Assembly: GCA_015039365.1 (NCBI GenBank)
Contig: WION01000369.1
Span: forward strand, 1 to 52,252
Direction: 5' to 3'
Length of the DNA: 52,252 nt
From: Amanita rubescens
Lineage: Eukaryota; Basidiomycota; Agaricomycetes; Agaricales; Amanitaceae
Made by a program: the position numbers and the translations under genes. This document shows, in pieces, positions 25,211 through 35,714 of this stretch (position 1 is the first letter of the stretch; each line of letters begins with the position of its first letter). The notes under the pieces were generated by a model. That model saw only the letters and a program-made list of their open reading frames with translations, was not told where the DNA came from and did no database searches.

Positions 25211-25669
25211 TCAGTGCCCATACCAATAAGGATCTGTGTCTAAGGACAAATGCCTTTTGAATTCGGCCAGTGCATCGACAGTGGGGAGTCCCATTGCAAT
25301 GAAGGGAGGATTGTAAGAGGCAAAGGAAGCGAAGACTGGCTTTTCTCCGGATAGGGTTCTTCTCATCCACATGATTCCTGTAGGACATTTTGCCATGCGA
25401 GCAGCATCCCGCACGATGGTATATTTCTCATATTTATTGCGGTAGTCTTCCGGTGTCATGTCCTCCTCTATTTCCAACTCGCGGTAGTAGTTGCGTTGGA
25501 CAGCGTCATCGATGAGGTAACCAAATACAGCCCTTCGCCCCTTCAAGTCATCTGGCACTGGTGGCAACGCAATCCTGTTACTGCAAGACGAAATGAACGT
25601 AAGTGTGAACGCTCTTATCCTTTCACTGCACACAGAGACTTACGGAGGCGGGCGTTTCGTTTCCGACAT
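25211..25669 (-). CDS. Small conserved-looking hypothetical protein
   Basis: The two exons, 25644-25669 and 25211-25580, join in phase to give 131 aa beginning MSETKRPPPNRIALPPVPDD. The rest is soluble and charged (QRNYYRELEIEEDMTPEDY, then ending DTDPYWYGH), without a domain I recognise. A damaged copy of its first exon, intron and part of exon 2 lies inverted at 29783-29974. The intact open frame here, against the broken copy, suggests this is the source and a real gene. Confidence 0.6.
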
Positions 25670-26780
25670 ATCGCTTCTTATGGATGAGTGTAGGGTTGGT
25701 TACGTGTCACTGCGGCCGCATCACACAACTAGAGTCACATCACAGCCCCTTTTCCACTGCCGGGATTTGCCGGTAGAGAGGCCACCGCTTTGCGTGGCAT
25801 GGTCCGAGGCCAGAAACTACTTGAAAAGCGGGCCACCACTTTGCGGGGCATGGTCCGAGGCATATTTACTTACAAAGCCAGATATATGGCAGCACAAGTG
25901 TTCCTGAAAAGTTTACATCATTGTTCAGTTATGCATCATTATCATAGATCGTCTCGGGGAAAAGCATCAGCGAGAAAAGCCGCGCGCAGTAGACGTCACA
26001 TCTCGCCGTCCAACGCTTGAGCGCTGCCGTGTGTAGCATCGGGTTTCGCCGTGTCCTAAAAGGGCCATTTTCGGATAAAGCCGTATGTGTCTCGGGTCTA
26101 GCCGCACCAGGAAGAGATCCTTTCAGGCCTCGGAACTTATCCGCCTTTTCTGCGGTATGAGCAGTCAGCAACAGAACAATCTGTATTCAATTGCGTATGA
26201 GAATATCAGGAAAAGACTATGGACGTAACCTATCCGTGAGAAGGTCATTTGTGATAATCAACCCTCCCGGCCGTAAAAAAGGTGCGAAAGGAGAATCGTT
26301 CGTAAAGACTGCAGAAGAGTACTTGCCAGCAAATTAACACTAACGATCTGCAAAAGAAAACGAATTAACCGTTTGCGAGAGAAGGAAAATCAACGAGACC
26401 GAAAAATCTAATATATATATTTCCTTTTTTTTGGCATGTTGATCTTCTTTTATCTTTGCCTTTGGTACCGTCATCGGTTTTAAATCTGTTGCTGCAATGA
26501 CACGAACTTTTCAAGCGTTGTAGGACATGCGAGCCTCTTCTGAGCAGGACGACGAGAAACTGCCATGACGCAGTTGACGGGACTCAGGCGAGTCCAGAGG
26601 GGAGATGACCACTGCTGAGATTACCTTATTCTTTGACGCCGATGCTGTCGCGTCCTCCGTAGCGATGCTTGGCAGCAACCGAGCTAGGGTCGGAGGATAC
26701 GTTGGTAAAAGATCAGAGCCTGTTGATGCGTTCGATAGGTATCCACAACACCAGGCAGTGGTGGTAACACGGAACTCGGA
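25670..26780. other. Gene-poor stretch with a small repeat
   Basis: No gene is supported. The left end carries a two-copy 30-bp repeat at 25781-25861 (listed separately). The rest includes AT-rich runs near 26400-26450 and short frames only. Confidence 0.4.
25781..25861. repeat. Two-copy 30-bp direct repeat, period 51 bp
   Basis: The unit GCCACCGCTTTGCGTGGCAT plus GGTCCGAGGC at 25781-25810 recurs at 25832-25861 with two differences that I can see. Copies of this kind can be remnants of a minisatellite; only two are visible. Confidence 0.7.
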
Positions 26781-27182
26781 TCAGGAGTAGGCATCGAGTC
26801 TAGTGGCTGGTATAAGAGGCGTTACCATAGCCGCACCTGTGATGAGTCTGGGTGGCAGTTCTGTGTCAGTTTCTGTGACAGTTGTCGATGACAGGGAAAC
26901 CTTCATTCCCATTTCCTGCGGAACGAACTTAAGACCTTGAGAATTGGCATACCCTCTTCTATAAAAGGTCGGATCCACCAGTGTTATTCCGCGACGAATG
27001 GAGCCTCGAGTTCCATTCAGATGATGAGGTGCTGGGTTTGGGTCCGAGATCATACTGAAGAGATATCGACAGGCGTCAGGGCGGTGGGAAGAACAGCAGA
27101 AGTAAGGATTGGACTTACAGGCATAAGTACGGCTCTGAAGGTATTTTAGCAGGAAAAGGGGACGGGTCAACGACTGCCACAA
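26781..27182 (-). CDS. Possible 3' part of a proline-rich hypothetical gene
   Basis: An open frame on the minus strand can be read as two exons joined by a GT-AG intron. The first contains VAVVDPSPFPAKIPSEPYL. The second starts MISDPNPAPHHLNGTRG and continues through DPTFYRRGYANSQG to a stop at 26781. The codons look used and the intron fits the window's pattern, but I found no convincing upstream exons and no domain. A Ser/Glu-rich minus-strand frame near 27740-27900 (MEIEDELEQDADTATY) might belong to the same gene. It could equally be a decayed gene. Confidence 0.3.
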   Translation of the reverse strand: MWQSLTRPLFLLKYLQSRTYACKSNPYFCCSSHRPDACRYLFSMISDPNPAPHHLNGTRGSIRRGITLVDPTFYRRGYANSQGLKFVPQEMGMKVSLSSTTVTETDTELPPRLITGAAMVTPLIPATRLDAYS

Positions 27183-28033
27183 CGTTCACGCGTTCACGTG
27201 CGAGGGTCTGTCTTCAGCAGTTTCGTTTAGGTGGAAAACACTGAGCCTACTACGAGCTCCAAGGGGAAATACAGTCGGTCTTCAGTGTCGTCTCGTCGGC
27301 AGGCGGCCAGCGCGAACAAGTCTCGCGTCTCGTTGGGATGTTCACCACTGCGCTACGAGCTCTTCGAAAAGTGAAGGTTGTCGGCAGTCGGCAGAATGGT
27401 TCGTGTATTTTACTAGTAGCAGCATGAGTCGTAGGGTCGACTTGTAAGAGTTGTCAGTGTTGTGCGTGTGTTATGTCAGATGTGAGAATTCGTCTGTAGC
27501 CGCGCCAGGAAGATATCGTCATTAGCTGCAAACTCTCCATCCCATGTTCAACGTCCACTACTTCCACTCCGACACCCATAGCCATGTTCAAATTTTCTCC
27601 AACGACACCTGTGTGATGTGAGCATTACCGCCAGCTAATACCGTAGCCCGGTCAGTGAGAGGCCCAAACCTTGGCTGACAAGTGGCGTTACGCATCCCGC
27701 GAGCGCAGTACGTTCCGGAGAGGGAGATACAGATGCCGAAGCGGAGACCCGGGCTCAATACGTGGCTGTGTCCGCATCTTGTTCTAGCTCGTCCTCAATT
27801 TCCATCTCAGCGCGGGAAGCGTCGGTGGAAGCGGAAGGGGACGGGTGTTGGCAGTTGCGCCTGTATTCGGATGTGAGCGACACCCGCCGACGTTGGGTGT
27901 CATTAAGGAGACCACGGGAAGCGGCGTGGGTATGATGTGGGGGTACTTATTGTGCATACAAAGAAGGAACGGTCGCTTCGTCCCACGCTAGTAAACATTT
28001 ATAAGTGATTTTGTCCATGAACATTGAACGGCA
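27183..28033. other. No supported gene
   Basis: Possible upstream exons of the uncertain minus-strand gene at 26781-27182 may lie here, but they cannot be joined with confidence. Nothing else is visible. Confidence 0.35.
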
Positions 28034-29677
28034 TTAATGTTGACGCGTGAACAACGCACGGATGACAGATGGACAAAAACGAGCGTTTTGGGAGACTAGA
28101 AGGCGATCACGCACAGTAGCGCCATCTAGTGCTATATGAGGTCCTGTACTAGTCCCTCGGAAACGATTCGACAGAATTTCATACGGCATAATCAGCATAT
28201 ATTCTACTGAAATACTTCGCGGTAGGTGTCCGTAAATACCCTCGTTTAATTCTATTTTCACAGCAGGGAAAACTGCAATCGAGTCCCACGTCGCCCAGAC
28301 TCCAGTGTGAGTTTTGGCACTCCCGAGTCCCTCTTGTCGTTGACAGAAGAAATCGGGAATTAGAATCGTCAATGCAATTACATGATTGTATAGTAATGAT
28401 GCTATCCGTGGTAGTACTATGTACTCTTTGCCCAAGAAAGTGCTGCTAGTCCATTGATTTTTTCCCGTATCGCATTGATCGCATTATTAGACTTATGCGT
28501 CCCCGCAAACATGATGCTCTCCCATGGTAGGCTGGATCTAAGCGTCTCCTGAGTAAGTTTTTCAAGATCTGACAGTTCAAGTGACAGTTTCGTCGATCCC
28601 TTGGATCTCTTTCGCAGAGCGTGGAGTTTAGCGTTCCAACCAAACAGGTCGTGCCGTGTCATGTCGACGTTCGGTATCTTATGGATATTGTCTGCAATTT
28701 CTTGCTCCCGGTCTACATTGTCATTGTCACGGTCCTGGCGGATATCGTCCACGACTTCCATTTCTTGCTCTTGATCGTCATCATCATCCATTTCTTGCTC
28801 CTGATCTACATAGTCCGGGTCGTCGTCGTCACCGTCTTCCATATCTTCCTCCTCATCTACATAGTCCGGGTCGTCGTCGTCGTCACCGTCTTCCATATCA
28901 TCTTCCTCCTCCTGCTCTGAGGTCTTTTCACTTAAAAGACGTCTGGCAACTGTGTGGGGGTCATCTGTCTCTTCATCAAAGAGCGAATCGATCTGGTTGC
29001 GTGAGGCAAACACGTAGGTCCAAAATGGACCACAGGCCGCAAAGAGGTCGATCTCCGTTTGATTGAGATTTTTATGAAGAGCGAGATACGCTTGTTGCTG
29101 AACCTGATCGATGGCCGTCGTCACTTTAGTGTGTAGATCAATCCACCCTTTCGACTTGCGCTTCAAGTCAGCATTAAATATAAACACTCGTTTTGGGGAT
29201 CGCTTTAACTCGCCAATCAGCATCCACGTGTCCCTTTTTCCGCTTACTTTGACAAGCCCTAGATCAGGATACAGAGTTATGAATCCGCCTTGCGCTGCGG
29301 TAATGCTCCGTTCAGGTTCCGTTGGCAAGTCGTAGAGAGCCCACCAGACTGGCTGCTCTTGAAAGCAGTTGAGGTTTTCATGATCTTGTGCCATCTGATC
29401 CAGCCACAAAGAATAGACGGGCTTCCAATATGTTTCCAAGTTGCGAGGATTCAGTGCATAGTCGAGTGCCCGTAAAAATAAGGTGTTAAACAAGGTCCTG
29501 ATTCGACTGCTGCCAGAATACGGGGCGGGGTCATAAACGAGCTCGCCAATGATCTCGGCCTAAAATTGGTGCGCAAGTAAGTCTATGTTTGAAGGTTAAA
29601 AGTGGCGCTATTCATACAATTTTAACATTCATTTTCCTATCGGATCTGGGTCCCTGATCCTGAGGCTGGATGGACAT
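28034..29677 (-). CDS. Hypothetical protein with acidic repeats and possible nuclease-like core
   Basis: The three exons are 29618-29677, 28493-29559 and 28034-28442 (511 aa). The second intron (50 bp) joins the long frame to a downstream frame that otherwise looks separate. The middle carries Asp/Glu repeats including two near-copies of MEDGDDDD with DPDYVD. Before them lies an alpha/beta-looking segment with YPDLGLVKVSG, about 15 residues, then LIGELKRSP. An Asp followed by Glu-x-Lys at this spacing is the pattern of PD-(D/E)XK nuclease folds. This is suggestive only, as I cannot confirm the fold. The start MSIQPQDQG was chosen because its exon splices in phase. Confidence 0.6.
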
Positions 29678-29782
29678 TGATGCGATAAAGACACTATGGA
29701 TAAGTTGGAATGGAGCAACAGAAAAAGGGGCTGCCGATTGTGATGGCGACCGTGGTTTGAACCCTGCAGTCAAGCACTTAAT

Positions 29783-29974
29783 AAGCGATATGTCAGAAAC
29801 GAAAGTCTCTGTGCGCAGTGAAAGGTAAGAGCGTTCACACTGACGTTCATTTCATCTTGCAGTAACAGGATTGCGTTGCCACCAGCGAAGGGCTGCATTT
29901 GGTACCTACTGTCCAACGCAACTACTACCACGAGTTGGAAATAGACGACATGACACCGGAAGACTACCGCGATA
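29783..29974 (+). pseudogene. Broken inverted copy of the gene at 25211-25669
   Basis: The sequence from AAGCGATATGTCAGAAACGA onward matches the start of the small gene at 25669, read on the opposite strand. It includes that gene's intron and the start of its second exon (RNYY/QRNYYHELEI, DMTPEDYR). Three deletions of roughly 14-20 bp remove the first splice donor and break the frame. Because the intron is present, the copy arose from DNA, not from mRNA. Confidence 0.85.
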
Positions 29975-30182
29975 GACATTCCTCAGTGGTATGAGCAATG
30001 CGGTATGTGGATATCTTGTTGTATTGTTGACGTGCGGCCAGTCACAGTGGCGACGGTCTTTGTCACGGACGTGTCACATCAACGTACAATGTCAGCCACC
30101 TTGCCTGAACGATGGTCAGCCATGCTAGTTTACATTATTCGTCTTTCTACCGTCTCAAGACCCGGCCAAGATCCTCTGCTTC

Positions 30183-31151
30183 ATGGCGCCAACGACAGCG
30201 ATGACTCTGGCGGCGGCGATTAACGGCCAATCAGGATTCAACCCCGAAATGATCATTGGAAGCACTACTGTTCGGTCTGTTCCTGACAAGCCCAGCACTA
30301 CCATCAGTGCACTATCGACCATCAGCGCCAGTGCCAGCCGCGCCTATACCAGTGTATCCTCCACCACTACCGACAGCACAGAAGTAACCAGACCGCACTG
30401 GACAACAGGCCACGTTTCCTTCCGCAATCTAAGCGTGTGGGCCTACCTCGCGCTCGGCGTGATTATAATTGCGGCGGCGATTGTGCTGGGTTATGCCATT
30501 TATAACTGTTGTCGGATGGCCGTTCGGGTAGAGCCTACTAGGTTGTCGCCATCAACCGGGGATGGCGAGGTCCGACAAGGCGAGACTGGGAATGCAAACG
30601 GGGACGGGGGAGAAGCTGAGGATGGGAAAGAGCTTGACGAGAAACATCAAGCTGGCTGCTTGGCGACGCCAACGCGAGATCCTCGTGTTACTAATGCGAC
30701 TCGGAATCGGAATCAAGACGTTTACGTCGTGGACTTTCATGTTAACAATGGTGCGGAGCCGAAAGCTGACAGTTCCGAGTTGTCGTCGAAGAGGAAGAAA
30801 CGTTTTGGAGTGGTGGACTTGTCCAAGCTATTGGGTCGGGTTGTGAGTTAATTCCGAGATGCACAGATTGTTATTTGTTGCTCACCGTGGGCGCCGTGTG
30901 TTTTGCAGGGTTGGGCTAATAAAAGGGCACAAGGGTCGAGGGAGATGAAGACGGTTACTCCACCGCGGCGAAACAGAAACGGATGGCATGCCAACGATGG
31001 TGCAGATCTGGGGATGTATTCGTATCCTTATGCGTTGGAGTACGAAAGTCCTGCGCGAATTCCAACACCGGCGTACGTTCGGGGATCTATGGCACAGTTA
31101 TGGAATGAACCCAAGTTGTCTCCGGTGGGAGGAAGGGTGGTTGTCGTGTGA
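30183..31151 (+). CDS. Ser/Thr-rich single-pass membrane protein
   Basis: The two exons are 30183 to about 30846, and about 30909 to 31151, joined after GRV to GWANKRAQG. The product is about 300 aa. Residues 1-80 are Ser/Thr-rich with no clear signal peptide. One strong transmembrane segment follows (WAYLALGVIIIAAAIVLGYA), then a cytoplasmic tail that is charged and Asn/Gly-rich with a basic patch (SSKRKKRF). The layout resembles the mucin-like or sensor-type membrane proteins common in mushroom genomes: short glycosylatable ectodomain, one helix, disordered tail. No enzymatic domain is visible. The function is unknown. Confidence 0.65.
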
Positions 31152-31224
31152 GGCATGAGGCATATTATTATTATAATATATAAATAGTATTTAAAACATA
31201 GTCAGACTCAGATCGCGGTAACGC

Positions 31225-32462
31225 ATGTCTTCCTCGTCGTCCAGCAGTTCTCTTGACTCTCTCGACGACTTTCCCACCGCGTTTGACGCTGCTACTTGCG
31301 TTCGCCGTGGTCTCTGCCCAGTCACAAAACTCCGCCCTCAGGGTCCTCAACTCTTTGAAAGCCACTCCCTTTACTACGAGCAGCATGGCGACGGCAAGCA
31401 CAAAATCGTCTCTATCATGGGTCTCAACTCTTCCTCCTTCTCCTGGGCATCCCAGGTTCACTATTTCGGTGCATCCGGGTTCAAGCGCGAGCGCGAGAAG
31501 GCCCACTTGACCGATGTAGGCGACGACGTCGACCGTCATGGAGGCTACACCATTCTAGTGTTTGACAATAGAGGTGTCGGCAATTCGTCTACTCCCAGAG
31601 GACCTTATACGTGAGTTTTTTTCCATGACACCGGGTATATGCGCTGACGTATGTATATCATCAAAAGGACGTCGGGCATGGCGGAGGATGTTATAGAACT
31701 TTTAGACTATCTCGGCTGGACCAGAGACCGCGAACTCAACGTCGTTGGAATCAGTTTGGGGGGTATGATTGCCCAAGGTGCGTTCTAGTATTTCGCTTGA
31801 GAGTCTACACTAATTATGTGCAGAACTGGCATATAGAATACCTCAACGCATAGCATCCCTCATGCTAGCAGTAACAACGCCAGGCGGATACCCATGGAAC
31901 AATCTACCGCCCGTATTCGGGATGCTTTCTCTCGCCAGGTTGACGTTCACACCAGAGGTGGAAAAGAAAGTGCCTATAGTCATGCCAATGATATACACCA
32001 GCGAATGGCTCACTAAGAAAGCTGAGGGTGATTCGAGAGGACGGACAAATTACCAAATCGAATCAGAGGTGAATATCACATCACTGTATATATCCGTTGC
32101 TCATTAGGATTTAAACACAGGAATTTATCCGCCGCTCGACTATCACCCGCAAACAACAGTTCATGGGCCACTTTTCTCAAATGGCCGCAGGTCTGACGCA
32201 TCACGTCCAACCAGAACGACTGTCCCGCATCTCGGCGCAGATACCCAAGGTGACTATCGTGACTGGTGACGAGGACTACTTGGTGCGCATCAGCAATTCG
32301 TTCAGGCTCAAGGCGGCCATGCCGGAAGCGGAGCTGGTTCAGTTTCCAGAGACAGGGCATGGGATACATGTACAGCGTAAGAGAGAGTTTAACCAGTTGA
32401 TAGAGAGGACGATTAGAGAGGGTGAAGAGAGGCTGGAGAAGGGGTGGACCCCCAGAGCGTGA
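31225..32462 (+). CDS. Alpha/beta-hydrolase fold protein
   Basis: The four exons are 31225-31610, 31668-31777, 31824-32068 and 32121-32462 (360 aa). The fold's landmarks are in order: an MGLNSSS loop, FDNRGVGNSS, the nucleophile elbow VVGISLGGMIAQ (G-x-S-x-G), and near the end VTGDEDYLV and ETGHGIHV, which supply the likely acid and the catalytic His. The N-terminus is a serine run. The substrate cannot be told; the family includes esterases, lipases and epoxide hydrolases. The gene lies about 190 bp from the convergent Sec14 gene. Confidence 0.85.
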
Positions 32463-32651
32463 GTGCGAGTTTTGGACATGATTAACGTTATGCTATTCCC
32501 TTAGAGTTTTTTTTTTCTTTCAAATGTAATCCTGTACCTTTACTTACCGCATAACATTCCGATAGTAATAACACACATGTAGTACAAGGTATCCTCGTCA
32601 TTGTTCAAAAACGTCCCCTGGGCGTTTTACTACAGTTCATTATAACCCGTT

Positions 32652-33741
32652 CTAAACCGCAGCACCCGTTTCCTGCAGATTCCACGGACCCGCATCGCTC
32701 AACGAACACCCACCCTTACATGTACACGCCCCACCAAACTCCTTGGGCAAATTCTCCGCCGGTATCTGCTTCAACAACTCCGCAGTATAATCCGACCTCA
32801 ATATCTGGATCTTGGACACCGTCACTTCGTCCAACCAAGGTTTCACGACCGCCCACACAGCCGTAAACGACCACGGCGCGTTGATGATGTAAAACTTGCC
32901 CATCGTTTCCGGGTACCGGTCTTGCCCGATCGAGGCGGCTTTGCTCACGTAGTCCGAGACGCGATAAAAGTTGGTGATGGAGACGCCGCCGAGGTCAAGG
33001 ATCGTGCAGGACGTTTCGACGGGGTGTCCCCGTGCGGCAGAACATGCCGGTAATCGTTCTGCGAGAAACTTTTCGTATTCAAATACGAGTCGTTTGATTT
33101 GACGTTCGGGGGTGGTGACGGCGTAGAGGTTTTTGATGTCCAGTTGGCCGAGTCGTTCGATGTAGACCGGTCGGCCCTCCTATATATATATATATATGTT
33201 GAGATGAGTGGCGATGAAGGATAGAAGAAAACGCACCTTGTCCATCCTGTGGTAATACTGGGGATAGTACTTGTCTACCTGTTCTTTCTCTTCAAAATCA
33301 AAGTTTCTGGCGCTCGAGATGAGGACATCGATGAGGTAAGACAAAAAGATCCTAAGACGACGCACTCTACAATATCGTCTACACCAAAGTCTTTCCTCCA
33401 TTGTTCGCAGTTGAGAAGCATTTCTTTTGCCTTGTCTACGTTGAATTTCCGAGCGCGAAGGAATCTGTTAAAAGATCGATGAGAGGTGCCACCTTTTGCG
33501 AGCACGAGCGCGCACACGACACTTTGCCCGATTCAAAGCAAAACACGGACCTAAGCAAAGTTGCATCGTCCATGCGCTCGGGGACAAATTTGTTCTCCTC
33601 GTTCAGCTTCTTTTTGAGCGTTTCGAGTGCGTGGAGTTGCACCACGGTGAGATTGCCGAGTCTCCCTGGTAGAGGTTTGTAGTTGGGATCTGTAACACCG
33701 GGAGGCATGGGACTCGCGCTGGCGGGTTCAGTGGTGGACAT
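32652..33741 (-). CDS. SEC14: Sec14-family phosphatidylinositol/phosphatidylcholine transfer protein
   Basis: The four exons are 33551-33741, 33366-33464, 33237-33306 and 32652-33179 (295 aa), close to yeast Sec14 in length. The N-terminal CRAL-TRIO-N region includes [19 protein letters not shown]. The lipid-binding lobe follows ([20 protein letters not shown], then [17 protein letters not shown], then [21 protein letters not shown]). The start is the ATG at 33739-33741; the frame extends upstream only through a non-ATG codon. The third intron contains a (TA)n run at 33181-33197. Sec14 couples phosphoinositide and phosphatidylcholine metabolism to Golgi secretion. The protein ends soon after the CTCKGGCSL segment. 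Confidence 0.92.
33181..33197. repeat. (TA)n microsatellite in a SEC14 intron
   Basis: A run of alternating T and A lies just before the splice acceptor of the third SEC14 intron (minus strand). It is a candidate length polymorphism. Confidence 0.85.
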
Positions 33742-34001
33742 GGTGTGAGTGGAGAAACTGAGAGTCAATAGGGAGGTGGTAAAAGTATTGAAAGGAGGCA
33801 GTGAGTTTAAAACAGGCGATGATCGATACGTTGCGTGACGCGTGATTCGGACAAGTACGTAACATTATTCTACACAACAGCACGACACTCTGCGAGTTGA
33901 AGGGCAGTATAGATACACAACGGGCGGCACTGGATGAACAGCACCCCTAGTACACAACAGTCAGATCGGATCACAAAGGGATATCACACGAGCGTATTGT
34001 A

Positions 34002-35467
34002 TCAAACAATATCCCAGAGCTCTTCCATTGCGCAAACGAACTGGGACCGTATTAGTATTTATTCTCTTAGGACGGGGTGAGACGTACTTTGCCACAGGCA
34101 ACGCTGGCGCTCAATGGATAATCGCTCACGCCGATCTTTTCGTCCACATACGCATCTGCAAAGTCGTCTTTTCCGCGCGCCATGGCGCCGACAGAGACTG
34201 CAATCGAATGAGTTGCGGGAAGAGTAGGTAGGTAGTGAGACAGCCTTTTAGTGGGTGCATCACCGGATAAAGCTATAGCCTATCGTAAGCAAGGGGATGT
34301 TGGAAAATGCAAGTGCACGCACTAATTTTAAAGGTATTAGGAGGGAGATGGTCCGTTATGGGGTTCTACCAATCGTCAATATCAAATAGAAATCCGAGCA
34401 CCGTTTCATACCTTGATCACTTTTAGTAGTTTTTCGGGCCCATTCACACCGCGGATCGACAGCTTGTGGAGTAATTGCACTATCATCAAATTCATTAACA
34501 GACTCTCAAACTCCATCATTGAATCTCTTACCCATCAAGCCACTGAACCGCTTAAACGTCCTTGGAATCCGTACATGAGGGTTAACCTCTATCAGCACTC
34601 CTTTTGCCGTATGTATGTAAACTTGCAGCAAGCCTGCCTTGTTCAAAGGCGAATCAAGCAGAGTTAAAAGGCACTAATCCAAATCAGTCCCCATCGCTGG
34701 CGCTCCCGAACATCTCGATGAATCACCTGATGAGTGATATCCGGTCTGGCATCTGCGATATCCCTGCCCATCTTGGCCAAAATACCCTGATGATCGTCGC
34801 AATTCAAGAGGGTATACTTGACCTCTCCTTCCTTACCATTCCGGCCCCTCCCGGCACTCGAGACGCGGTACGCCTCTAGACATGCCTGTTCGAGGATGAC
34901 ATAAAGCTTGCGCTGATTTGCAGCTGCACCTCCACGAGCAACATGGGCTTGGACAGGTAGCATGGAAGGGTTGGCAGGGAGTTGGAGTGCACTGGTGCTA
35001 GTGCTAGCACCGCTGTTTGCGTTTTTGCGTGCCTTGGAAGAAGGGAGAGGACGTGTAGGTCTCTGCTGCACTTTTTCGTCGGCCATGGATGTTGTCAATA
35101 TCAAAGGAGGGTTGTTGTGGTGGGGTAAAATCGTGGGATAAGGTTGCTGGATTGGGATTCCCTGTTCGGGTACTAGTGCTTTTTTCGTTGTGTGCTTCTC
35201 TATCTGTTGATCCTGTCTCTGTTCCTGGTCCTGGGCCTGGTCGCGCTCGACGACCTGCATCGAAGGTACATCCGGATCTGGTTCCGAGTCGGAGTGCGTT
35301 GGGCTGCGTTGGCGACGTCGTTGGGCAGGACGTTCGCCTGGTGTTGATTTAGGACGCGGCGGAGGATCGGCTAAGTGCTTTGCCAAACCAAGGACGGATC
35401 TACGGTCTGTTGGTTCTAATGAACCAGAATGGCGGCGTCTACGAGTGGGGATGGTTGAGTTGTCCAT
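34002..35467 (-). CDS. EMG1: 18S rRNA pseudouridine methyltransferase Emg1/Nep1
   Basis: This is the SPOUT-fold N1-methyltransferase acting on a hypermodified pseudouridine in the small-subunit rRNA, and an essential ribosome-biogenesis factor. The six exons are 34727-35467, 34532-34673, 34412-34479, 34323-34365, 34088-34272 and 34002-34040 (405 aa). Family landmarks are [78 protein letters not shown]-like and [13 protein letters not shown]. The ATG at 35467 adds a disordered Arg/Pro/Gln-rich region of 127 residues not seen in yeast. A second ATG at residue 128 would give 278 aa, near the usual length; which start is used is open. Confidence 0.93.
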
Positions 35468-35611
35468 AAGGCTCTAGAGATTGTCTATACAGACTACCGA
35501 AGTGGTCTTAAATAGAGTATCGTCCTACCCTGACTTGTAGACTCATAAATAGCTCCCACGCTTGACGTCCTGATTCGTGCTGTTGAAGATCTCTGGCACT
35601 TCAATTATAAG

Positions 35612-35691
35612 GGCAACATGGCCGAGTGGTCTAAGGCGCCAGAATCAGGATCTGGTCCGCAAGGGCGTGGGTTCGAATCCCACTGTTGTCA
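35612..35691 (+). tRNA. tRNA-Leu(CAG)
   Basis: It folds as a class II tRNA: a 7-bp acceptor stem (GGCAACA with TGTTGTC, one G-T pair), A box TGGCCGAGTGG, anticodon stem CCAGA/TCTGG around the loop ATCAGGA (anticodon CAG), a long variable arm (TCCGCAAGGGC), and T arm GTGGG-TTCGAAT-CCCAC with B box GGTTCGAATCC at 35670-35680. No intron is present. The discriminator base is A, as in leucine tRNAs. Confidence 0.95.
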
Positions 35692-35695
35692 AATC

Positions 35696-35700
35696 TTTTT
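35696..35700 (+). terminator. RNA polymerase III terminator
   Basis: A run of five T's on the coding strand begins four bases after the tRNA end. This is the usual Pol III stop signal. Confidence 0.8.
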
Positions 35701-35714
35701 GGCGGCGCCTATAC

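Noticed and set aside
25781..25861. CRISPR-like repeat and spacer
   Set aside because: There are only two copies, the host is a eukaryote and there are no cas genes; it is a simple direct repeat.
28034..28435. Separate small gene downstream of the acidic-repeat gene
   Set aside because: A 50-bp intron with good borders joins the two frames in phase, so it is the last exon of the same gene.
28621..28920. Plus-strand frame that looks like a hydrophobic membrane protein
   Set aside because: It is antisense to the Asp/Glu repeats of the minus-strand gene. GAC/GAT/GAA codons read backwards give Val, Ile, Leu and Phe, so the hydrophobicity is an artefact.
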